Origin: Anditalea andensis
GTDB lineage: Bacteria > Bacteroidota > Bacteroidia > Cytophagales > Cyclobacteriaceae
Assembly: GCF_000714815.1 (NCBI RefSeq)
Contig: NZ_JMIH01000016.1
Coordinates: forward strand, 62,001 to 126,000
Length of the DNA stretch: 64,000 nt
Direction: 5' to 3'
Shown here piece after piece: positions 57,015-64,000 of the stretch (position 1 is the first letter of the stretch; each line of letters begins with the position of its first letter). The notes under the pieces are model-generated. The model ran no database searches and was not told the origin of the DNA. It saw nothing but the letters and a program-made list of their open reading frames with translations. Position numbers and translations under genes: made by a program.

Positions 57015-57428
57015 TCAAAAAGTAACATTGACCCTGGGATCTGTAGCATAGCCAGCGATGATCGCGACCAGCATCAGACCTATGAAAACCCAGAACAATA
57101 AACCAATAGCTGCATATGTCCTCTCTGGTTCTTTCTCTGTATTTACTATATCGCTACCTTTTGAATTACTTCTTAACTTATCTGGTGGAGTAGATGTAAG
57201 TGCCGCTAATAAAAAAGCTATGACCAGGCCTATAAAGAAAAGTGGAATCCAGGCTATTTCCCAATAAATATACCCAAAGGGCACAATCCACAAAGATGCA
57301 GCCCATACCACTAAAAGTACAATGATAAAGAAGGTCCAAAATGACCCCCACGGTCCACGCACATCTACTGCAAAATAAAAAATTGACGAAATTACTAATG
57401 CCACTATGATCGCTCCAAAGATTTCCAT
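57015..57428 (-). CDS. Small membrane protein of unknown function
   Basis: 137 residues with four predicted membrane helices (about 2-20, 27-47, 53-75 and 105-126) and a hydrophilic cytoplasmic loop (about 77-102) between helices 3 and 4. No family is recognised. It is the first gene before the aldolase and trehalose-type cluster, so it may respond to the same signal. The 420 bp upstream contain no gene. Confidence 0.7.
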   Translation of the reverse strand: MEIFGAIIVALVISSIFYFAVDVRGPWGSFWTFFIIVLLVVWAASLWIVPFGYIYWEIAWIPLFFIGLVIAFLLAALTSTPPDKLRSNSKGSDIVNTEKEPERTYAAIGLLFWVFIGLMLVAIIAGYATDPRVNVTF

Positions 57429-57854
57429 AATTCAGTGATTTAGATTAAAATATCTACATGATTAGAGACTTTCTCCTGTATTTATGATATAAACTCATCT
57501 TTCGGTGCACAGTTATGAGAATATTATATTATTTCGATTTGAAAACATAAAATCTTGATAACTAGAAGCTATCAGTATAAAATAACCACCACATATAAAT
57601 TTAACTGAAAGTCAATTTATATAAACAAAATTCAATATCTGGTCTTTTTTATGGTAATAAATCTGCATAAAGATTTTATTGATAGCAGATATAAAAGTCC
57701 TGTGCATAAATGAAATGCTAAACATCTTTATTCTCAATAAGTCTCATAATTTAGACCTATCCTATAAATGAATCTAATTATTTCTATCTACCATCATTAA
57801 TTTCTTTCAATATATCTATATACTGCAGCAGTAAAAAAACTTGAAAGTAGAAAA
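57429..57854. other. Gene-free AT-rich region
   Basis: About 425 bp between the membrane protein gene and the parC terminator. I see no open frame of credible coding quality, no tRNA, and no perfect TAnnTTTG box. It presumably holds the promoter of the sugar cluster. Confidence 0.5.
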
Positions 57855-57856
57855 AG

Positions 57857-57890
57857 AAAAAAAAGGCTGTCCCTTAAGTAGGGACAGCCT
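57857..57890 (-). terminator. Terminator of the parE-parC operon
   Basis: A perfect 11-bp stem (57864-57874 with 57880-57890) with a 5-base loop and a run of seven T residues in minus sense, 88 bp after the parC stop. Confidence 0.88.
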
Positions 57891-57977
57891 CATATTTATT
57901 CGGGTGTGTAACTGAGTCAATTTTCATACAGCCGAATCTTATGCTCTTAAATTGATTTATATGACAGCCTCTCTCAG

Positions 57978-60584
57978 TTACTTGAACAACCCTAGTTGGT
58001 CATCATCTTCATCATCTTCTTCTTTATTTATTTTAAGATCTATTTCATCTCCAACTTTTAATTCTTCCTGTGAATTTGTTTCTCCAGATTGGGCAGATGC
58101 TAAAAGGGTAATATCCTTTATGGTATGACTGGAAAGTTTGTTTCCAACTGCTTTCCATCCTTTTACATCTATAAGCATATCCACATCATATTCTACTTCT
58201 TCCACATTGTTTCCTTTTAGTAGATCCACTTTTATCTGGGGCTGCTTATCTGTGGATACAATCTTTAAAAAGCTGTTTTTATGATCACTGATAAAGTTGA
58301 ATTTTTTATTGATGGTAGAGGTCTCGATAAGGAACCTTTTTACATAGTAGTTTTTGCTGATCCCATCAAAGTATATAGCTGATATTGGTCTTTCATGATT
58401 GAATTTTTCCAATATAACTAAATCATTTATTTGATACCTGTTGGTTACTTCAAAGGTAGTAAGCTCGTAAGAGCCGTCCTTATAGAATGCAATTATCTTA
58501 TCATCTCCTAGGAAGTTACCTATAAGTTTCCCTCTTCCATCCGTATTTAGTCTACCTATGGAATCATCAAAGTAAACATCCAACCCGCCCAAAGTAGATA
58601 CACCTTCCATTTTCAACTGGATTTTTCGGATAGGATGTTTGCTAAGGATATTACCTCCCGCTCCCCTACCCTTGATTTCGATTGTACTGAAGTCAAAATC
58701 AAAGACTTTTATTCTGGCTTTGCTACCTTGTGTCAGATATACAGTTACCATCTCAGCTTCCCCATTAGCGTTAGCTGTAAAATACAATATCTTCGACCCT
58801 TTTGCTCCCTTAGTCAGCACATATTCCCTGTCTCGGGTCACACTCAATACCTGAAATCTTTTCACCATAGACCTCCCCGATGTTCCGTCGAGATAGATGA
58901 GGTTATAGACCATTCTTTCATCACCTTTTCTATATACCGCTACATGAATAATATCTTTTCCTACAAAAACTTTATCCTGAATCCGGCTCACTACACAGGT
59001 ACCGTCTTTTTTGAATGTGATGATATCATCCAAATCTGAGCATTCGCAGACATATTCATCTTTCTTTAACCCGTACCCTATAAATCCATCTGCTCTGTTG
59101 ACGTATAGCTTGGCATTATTAGCGGCCACTACTGTAGCCTGTATGGTGTCAAAAGTTTTAATCTCTGTTTTTCTTTCCCTATCCTTACCATACTTTTCGA
59201 GAAGACCATTGTAATATTTTATGGCATACTGGGTGAGGTGCTTGAGGTTGTAATTAACTTCCTTCAGCTCTGATTCCAGTTTGCGCATCAGCTCGTCTGC
59301 TTTAAATGCATCAAATCGCGATATCCTTTTAATCTTGATTTCGGTAAGCCTTACGATATCTTCCGTAGTGATCTCTCTGTAGAATTCAGGTTTGTAAGGC
59401 TCCAAGCCTTTATCTATAGTTGCAATCACTGCTTCCCAAGTCTCACATTCCTCTATATCTCTGTAAATCCTGTTTTCGATAAATATTTTTTCCAATGAAG
59501 AAAAAAGCAGTTTTTCTAATAGCTCATCCCTTCTGATTTCCAGTTCTTTTTTTAGAAGGTTCTTGGTTTGGACAGTATTGTATTTGAGTATTTCAGTGAC
59601 CGTAAGGAATATAGGTTTATCCTCTATGATGACGCAGGCATTTGGAGAGATGGACACTTCACAGTCCGTAAAGGCATATAGTGCATCTATAGTCATATCT
59701 GGTGACTGACCTGGCGCCAGCTGTACCTGGATCTCTACATCCTTGGCTGTATTGTCCGTTACTTTCTTTATCTTGATCTTACCTTTATCATTGGCTTTGA
59801 TAATGGATTCTATGATAGAATTAGTGGTAGTGCCAAAGGGTATTTCCTTTATCAATAAAGTCTTGTTATCCTCTTCTTCAATTTTAGCCCTTACTTTAAT
59901 TTTTCCGCCCCTGAGACCGTCATTGTATTCTGTAAAATCACCATAACCTCCAGTAGAAAAATCAGGATATAAAGTAGGGGTATTTCCGTTGAGAATTTCT
60001 ATAGACCCCAAGATCAGCTCGCGGAAATTATGGGGAAGGATCTTAGTAGAAAGCCCTACAGCTATACCTTCCACCCCCTGTGCTAATAACAGTGGGAATT
60101 TTACAGGTAATGTGACAGGTTCCTTTTTCCTTCCGTCATAGGATAGCTGCCAGGTGGTGGTCTGAGGGTTAAACACTACTTCTAGAGCAAACTTTGATAG
60201 TCTTGCTTCTATATATCTAGCTGCGGCTGCACCATCCCCGGTTCGGTTATCTCCCCAATTGCCCTGTGTTTCTATCAACAGTTCCTTCTGACCGATATGG
60301 ACTATCGCGTCACTTATAGAAGCATCACCATGTGGATGATACTGCATCGTCTGTCCTATGATATTGGCTACTTTATTAAACCTGCCATCATCCATTTCCT
60401 TCATCGCATGAAGGATACGCCGCTGTACGGGTTTAAACCCATCTTCTATGGCGGGAACAGCCCTTTCCAAGATAACGTATGAGGCATAATCTAAAAACCA
60501 GTCCTCATACATGCCTGTCACAGGTGTAGAAACATGCAGGGCATCGTCATTCTTTATAGGGTCATTATTTTCTAAATCACTCAT
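57978..60584 (-). CDS. parC: DNA topoisomerase IV subunit A
   Basis: 868 residues. It decatenates sister chromosomes with ParE. 'FLDYASYVILERAVPAIEDGFKPVQRRILHAM' and 'QYHPHGDASISDAIV' mark the breakage-reunion domain; the catalytic tyrosine is Y124 in 'AAAARYIEARLS'. The C-terminal blades lack a canonical GyrA-box, and the adjacent parE supports the ParC assignment. The C-terminus is acidic ('NKEEDDEDDDQLGLFK'). It starts 24 bp after parE. Confidence 0.95.
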   Translation of the reverse strand: MSDLENNDPIKNDDALHVSTPVTGMYEDWFLDYASYVILERAVPAIEDGFKPVQRRILHAMKEMDDGRFNKVANIIGQTMQYHPHGDASISDAIVHIGQKELLIETQGNWGDNRTGDGAAAARYIEARLSKFALEVVFNPQTTTWQLSYDGRKKEPVTLPVKFPLLLAQGVEGIAVGLSTKILPHNFRELILGSIEILNGNTPTLYPDFSTGGYGDFTEYNDGLRGGKIKVRAKIEEEDNKTLLIKEIPFGTTTNSIIESIIKANDKGKIKIKKVTDNTAKDVEIQVQLAPGQSPDMTIDALYAFTDCEVSISPNACVIIEDKPIFLTVTEILKYNTVQTKNLLKKELEIRRDELLEKLLFSSLEKIFIENRIYRDIEECETWEAVIATIDKGLEPYKPEFYREITTEDIVRLTEIKIKRISRFDAFKADELMRKLESELKEVNYNLKHLTQYAIKYYNGLLEKYGKDRERKTEIKTFDTIQATVVAANNAKLYVNRADGFIGYGLKKDEYVCECSDLDDIITFKKDGTCVVSRIQDKVFVGKDIIHVAVYRKGDERMVYNLIYLDGTSGRSMVKRFQVLSVTRDREYVLTKGAKGSKILYFTANANGEAEMVTVYLTQGSKARIKVFDFDFSTIEIKGRGAGGNILSKHPIRKIQLKMEGVSTLGGLDVYFDDSIGRLNTDGRGKLIGNFLGDDKIIAFYKDGSYELTTFEVTNRYQINDLVILEKFNHERPISAIYFDGISKNYYVKRFLIETSTINKKFNFISDHKNSFLKIVSTDKQPQIKVDLLKGNNVEEVEYDVDMLIDVKGWKAVGNKLSSHTIKDITLLASAQSGETNSQEELKVGDEIDLKINKEEDDEDDDQLGLFK

Positions 60585-60608
60585 GATAATGGAAAACTCT
60601 AAATATAT

Positions 60609-62504
60609 TTATGCTGTCTCTTGTTCTTTTACTTCCACTTCCCTGTTTGGTTCATCATTGATGATATCCTTCTCTATCTTCAGATTATCGATAATGAAAT
60701 TCTGTCGGGTGGGCGTATTCTTTCCCATATAAAAAGACAGCAGATCAGCGATTTTTGTCTCTTTTCTTAAAATGATAGGTTCAAGTTTTATGTCTTCACC
60801 TATAAACCCACCAAATTCACCAGGAGAAATTTCTCCTAGACCTTTAAAACGGGTAATTTCCGGTTTGTTTCCCAATTTTTGGATGGCTCTCTGTCTCTCT
60901 TCGTCAGAATAACAGTAGATAGTTTCTTTTTTATTTCTTACCCTAAAGAGAGGGGTTTCTAGTATATAGAGATGCCCGTTTTTAACCAGGTCCGGAAAGA
61001 ATTGAAGAAAATAGGTCATGATCAGCAGCCTAATATGCATACCGTCTACATCGGCATCTGTAGCGATGACTATTTTTCTATACCTTAGATTTTCTATTCC
61101 ATCCTCTATATTCAGTGCGTGCTGCAAAAGATTGAACTCCTCATTTTCATACACTACCTTTTTGGTCATGCCATAGCAGTTTAAAGGTTTACCTCTGAGA
61201 GAAAAAACTGCCTGGGTCTGTACGTTTCTGGATTTAGTAATGGAACCGGAGGCGGAATCACCCTCTGTGATAAATAGCATGGTCTCACTTTTAACATCCT
61301 CTGCTGCCTTAGGATCATCATAGTGGACTCTACAATCCCTCAATTTTTTATTGTGCAGATTAGCTTTTTTGGCTCTCTCGTTGGCCAGCTTTTTTATACC
61401 GGATATCTCTTTACGTTCTCTTTCTGACTGGAGTATCCTTTTCAGTAAAGCATTGGCCGTTTCTGGGTTTTTATGAAGGTAATTATCCAGTTCTGTCTTG
61501 ATAAAATCATTGACAAATGTCCGGAGCGTGGGACCATCGGGACCAATATTTTGGGAGCCAAGTTTGGTTTTGGTCTGAGATTCAAATACAGGTTCCTGTA
61601 CCCTTACAGCAATTGATGCTACCACGCTTTGCCGAATATCTGAAGCATCATAATCTTTTTTATAAAACTCTCTGATAGATTTGACAATGGCTTCTCTAAA
61701 AGCCGCAAGGTGTGTCCCTCCCTGAGTCGTAAACTGCCCATTTACAAATGAATAGTACTCTTCACCGTACTGGTTGCTATGGGTAATGGCCACTTCTATA
61801 TCGTTGCCTTTTAGATGGATAATAGGATATCTCCTGTCATCGTCCACCTTTCTATCCAACAGGTCATATAGCCCTCTTTCTGAAAAGAATTTTTTACCGT
61901 TGTAGTTAATCGTAAGACCTGCATTCAGAAAGGCATAATTCCATATTTGGTTCTCCAGATATTCCGGTATAAAATGGTAGTTTTTGAAAACCGAAGCATC
62001 TGGACTAAAGGTGATTTTGGTGCCGTTCCTTTCCGAACTTTTCACCACCTCTCGGTCTTCTATCAAAATACCTTTCTCAAACAAAGCCACCTTGCACTGT
62101 CCCTCTCTGTATGACTGTACCTTAAAAAAATCAGAAAGTGCATTCACCGCCTTGGTACCTACTCCATTCAATCCTACAGATTTTTGAAAGGCACCTGAGT
62201 CATATTTTCCCCCGGTATTTATTTTACTGACACAATCTATAACTTTACCCAATGGAATTCCCCGGCCGTAATCCCTTACTTCGACTTTAAGTTCACTGAT
62301 TTTGATATCTATGGTGCGGCCATGCCCCATCATATGCTCATCGATACTATTATCCAATATCTCCTTTACCAAAACATAAATCCCATCATCCTGAGCACTA
62401 CCATCGCCTAATTTACCTATATACATACCGGGGCGAAGCCTGATGTGCTCTCTCCAATCTAGTGATTTAATACTGTCTTCGGTATATTGTGCGTTTCCTG
62501 CCAT
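60609..62504 (-). CDS. parE: DNA topoisomerase IV subunit B
   Basis: 631 residues. GHKL ATPase domain with '[15 protein letters not shown]' (about 21-35), '[14 protein letters not shown]' (ATP-magnesium site), 'VRDYGRGIP' and '[14 protein letters not shown]'; the TOPRIM domain has '[12 protein letters not shown]' and '[15 protein letters not shown]'. The length is close to that of other ParE proteins, shorter than GyrB insert forms. It starts the parE-parC operon, 29 bp after the membrane protein gene at 62534. Confidence 0.95.
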   Translation of the reverse strand: MAGNAQYTEDSIKSLDWREHIRLRPGMYIGKLGDGSAQDDGIYVLVKEILDNSIDEHMMGHGRTIDIKISELKVEVRDYGRGIPLGKVIDCVSKINTGGKYDSGAFQKSVGLNGVGTKAVNALSDFFKVQSYREGQCKVALFEKGILIEDREVVKSSERNGTKITFSPDASVFKNYHFIPEYLENQIWNYAFLNAGLTINYNGKKFFSERGLYDLLDRKVDDDRRYPIIHLKGNDIEVAITHSNQYGEEYYSFVNGQFTTQGGTHLAAFREAIVKSIREFYKKDYDASDIRQSVVASIAVRVQEPVFESQTKTKLGSQNIGPDGPTLRTFVNDFIKTELDNYLHKNPETANALLKRILQSERERKEISGIKKLANERAKKANLHNKKLRDCRVHYDDPKAAEDVKSETMLFITEGDSASGSITKSRNVQTQAVFSLRGKPLNCYGMTKKVVYENEEFNLLQHALNIEDGIENLRYRKIVIATDADVDGMHIRLLIMTYFLQFFPDLVKNGHLYILETPLFRVRNKKETIYCYSDEERQRAIQKLGNKPEITRFKGLGEISPGEFGGFIGEDIKLEPIILRKETKIADLLSFYMGKNTPTRQNFIIDNLKIEKDIINDEPNREVEVKEQETA

Positions 62505-62533
62505 CTGTTTAATTTTAATCTAAAGAATACCTA

Positions 62534-63022
62534 CTAAGACCTTACTTGTTTTAACTTTTTTCCTAATATAACAAAGAGCATGATGATCCAAACTATAAAA
62601 AACAAGGGAACCATGTAATAAAACAGGCTGAAATCAGATGAATTGATTTCATTCTGGTTATTGATTCCATGGATATGCAATGCCACAATGGCCACCGTAA
62701 TGTTAAGTACCCCAGCAAATGAATAAAACCAGCCCAACATATGGTCAGTGAACGGCTCAAATTTGGGAAAAAGTTTCTTTAAATTTAAAGTAGCCTGCTT
62801 ATCTATTAGTTTTGCCGGAATGATCAGCAGGAAATTTAAAAATAAAAATACAGTAATCCCTATATAGAAAAACGAATCCCTGGAAATGCTTATCAAAGGA
62901 AAGCCTCTTTCGTCTATCTGATATGCCACATTTTCCGGCAAGGCTGCATAGATATACATAAATAAGAACACAAATAACAAGACTGATAATAAATGGAAGG
63001 CTTTAGCAAATCTCCTATACAT
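62534..63022 (-). CDS. Four-helix membrane protein of unknown function
   Basis: 162 residues with helices at about 8-28, 48-70, 95-117 and 133-154. The stretch 'LPENVAYQIDERGFP' after the first helix recalls DUF1648-like proteins, but similarity is slight. It lies 29 bp upstream of parE and could be co-transcribed with it. Function unknown. Confidence 0.72.
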   Translation of the reverse strand: MYRRFAKAFHLLSVLLFVFLFMYIYAALPENVAYQIDERGFPLISISRDSFFYIGITVFLFLNFLLIIPAKLIDKQATLNLKKLFPKFEPFTDHMLGWFYSFAGVLNITVAIVALHIHGINNQNEINSSDFSLFYYMVPLFFIVWIIMLFVILGKKLKQVRS

Positions 63023-63318
63023 GTTGTTTTTTAATTTTAGCTGCTAATATAAAGATTTATGGTCAGAGAAAAGGTCATAATTCCACATTGGGAATTCTTT
63101 TTCCCCCTTGACCTCCTTAGTTTATAAAATTATGGTACCGTTTAAAAACACAAATATATCTGAATATTAAGATTTAACAGTATGGATCCTATCGGTTAAA
63201 ATTATTGTGAAGATTTACTATTACTTTATCGATTATTAAAAGATCTACGCTTATTTTTGATTTTGAATGAAACACTTCAGGCAATGCCTGCTCCCTTAAA
63301 AGTAAAACTGCTTCCTAC

Positions 63319-63705
63319 ATGTCATTTTGTAAATTGTCTACTATAATTTTCTTATCCTTTTTATTAAATAGCTGCTCTGGAAAATTGGATACCGGAAATA
63401 TAAATACAGATGACTGGAAAAAAGACCGGTATGGCTGTTCAGGATTAAGAATGCAGTATATAGATGAAATCAAAGCTTTAAAGAACAGTTTCCTTGGGAA
63501 AAATAACCAAGAAATCATCCTTACATTTGGAAGACCTGATAGGGTCGAGTTAGTAGATAAAAGCCAAAGTTTTTTCTTTTATTTTTTGGAACCCTCCTCA
63601 AGCTGCCCAGGTGTAGAAATAGAAAAAGAACCCCTAAAGGTCCTTTTTCGGTTCAATGCGATCAGTAAAGTAAGTGAAGTGACTATTACAAACCTTAATC
63701 CGTAA
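63319..63705 (+). CDS. Putative lipoprotein, BamE/SmpA-like
   Basis: 128 residues. A lipoprotein signal with lipobox 'LLNSC' (C19) follows a hydrophobic core. The mature part, 'SFLGKNNQEIILTFGRPDRVELVDKSQSFFFYFLE' and 'PLKVLFRFNAISKVSEVTI', has the helix-turn and beta pattern of small SmpA/BamE-type lipoproteins, but no name can be given with confidence. It probably sits in the outer or inner membrane facing the periplasm. Its end overlaps the convergent ROK gene by 11 bp. Confidence 0.7.
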   Translation: MSFCKLSTIIFLSFLLNSCSGKLDTGNINTDDWKKDRYGCSGLRMQYIDEIKALKNSFLGKNNQEIILTFGRPDRVELVDKSQSFFFYFLEPSSSCPGVEIEKEPLKVLFRFNAISKVSEVTITNLNP

Positions 63706-64000
63706 AACAAAGAGCAGCTGCTCCTAAAGTACCTGCATTATTTTCAAGTGTAGCTTTGGACATCTTGATGTCATGAAGGTAATATTTGGTAAGATACTGT
63801 CTTACAGTTTTTTCTATAGCCGGCATCATAAATTCCAGACCGGCCGATATCCCCCCTCCAAAATAAATTTCATTCACATCCAAGATTCTCACAGTAGATA
63901 CTATGGCTTCTCCGATTATTCTTCCCGCTTCTTCAAATACCATCAAAGACACAGCGTTTCCCTCTTTTGCTGTGTCTACCAGTAAGTGGGTGCCTAATTC
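63695..64000 (-). CDS. ROK family protein, C-terminal part (cut by window edge)
   Basis: About 101 residues are visible, and the frame is open to position 64000. 'VFEEAGRIIGEAIVSTVRILDVNEIYFGGGISAGLEFMMPAIEKTV' and 'ENNAGTLGAAAL' are the last part of ROK sugar kinases such as glucokinase. The N-terminal ATP and sugar sites lie outside, so kinase or repressor cannot be told apart. In this setting a glucose kinase fits the sugar cluster at 51-57 kb, but the two are 6 kb apart. Confidence 0.8.
   Translation of the reverse strand, partial: ELGTHLLVDTAKEGNAVSLMVFEEAGRIIGEAIVSTVRILDVNEIYFGGGISAGLEFMMPAIEKTVRQYLTKYYLHDIKMSKATLENNAGTLGAAALCFTD

Overview
This window reads as a chromosomal segment of a Bacteroidota bacterium, most likely a member of the Cytophagales. 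The evidence is the compact 287-residue primary sigma factor, -7 boxes of the TAnnTTTG type, the BshB1 bacillithiol enzyme, a DUF349 protein, DUF2911 and START-like proteins typical of the phylum, outer-membrane proteins ending in aromatic residues, AT-rich DNA and few Shine-Dalgarno sites. Most genes are on the minus strand. There is no phage, insertion sequence, CRISPR array or integrase. The assignment to order is inference.

Layout (minus strand unless noted). 1-1,635: start of a sialate O-acetylesterase that runs off the window, and a phosphodiesterase gene split by one in-frame stop. 1.7-5.5 kb: gyrA followed by a TPR gene. 5.6-9.8 kb: an outer-membrane protein, a small secreted protein, rpe, and a secreted subtilase overlapped by a small gene. 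10.3 kb (+): a TrpF-like protein without the catalytic residues. 11.1-21.6 kb: trmB, folC, a tonB-exbD-exbB set, a SPOR protein, a beta-barrel protein, a large TPR protein and holA, which look like one envelope-centred gene run. 21.8-25.8 kb: a TPR gene (+), a universal stress protein, a 2-hydroxyacid dehydrogenase, a 3-methyladenine glycosylase and a DUF2911 protein (+). 25.8-34.0 kb: transport genes, with a BCCT transporter overlapping a universal stress gene, a porin-like protein, an SSS sodium symporter, an unlisted 33-residue membrane peptide and a PIG-L deacetylase. 34.1-34.4 kb: two identical tRNA-Thr genes with a consensus promoter and terminator. 34.4-46.6 kb: DUF349, yqgE, pdxH (+), bshB1, an M23/LysM protein, trxB, the primary sigma factor, pnp, rpsO, an LptF/G permease and a START-like protein. 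46.8 kb (+): tRNA-Met and a decayed GIY-YIG nuclease gene. 47.3-50.6 kb: the classic thrS-infC-rpmI-rplT translation cluster. 50.7-57.4 kb: a sugar cluster (membrane protein, class I aldolase, beta-phosphoglucomutase-like HAD, trehalose-phosphatase, GH65 phosphorylase-type enzyme, PfkB kinase). 57.9-62.5 kb: parE and parC. 62.5-64.0 kb: a membrane protein, a lipoprotein (+) and a ROK protein cut by the window end.

Points that deserve a second look: (1) the PIG-L / 33-residue membrane peptide / SSS symporter unit, with translation-coupled junctions; (2) the HAD-OtsB-GH65 trio, whose order matches the domain order I recall for the single mycobacterial protein OtsB1 (Rv2006), here joined to PfkB and a class I aldolase; (3) the TrpF-like pseudoenzyme; (4) the in-frame TAA in an otherwise intact phosphodiesterase; (5) the GIY-YIG pseudogene; (6) an infC gene with no ATG start. 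No wholly new defence or mobile system is visible. Family names come from reading motifs, without database searches.
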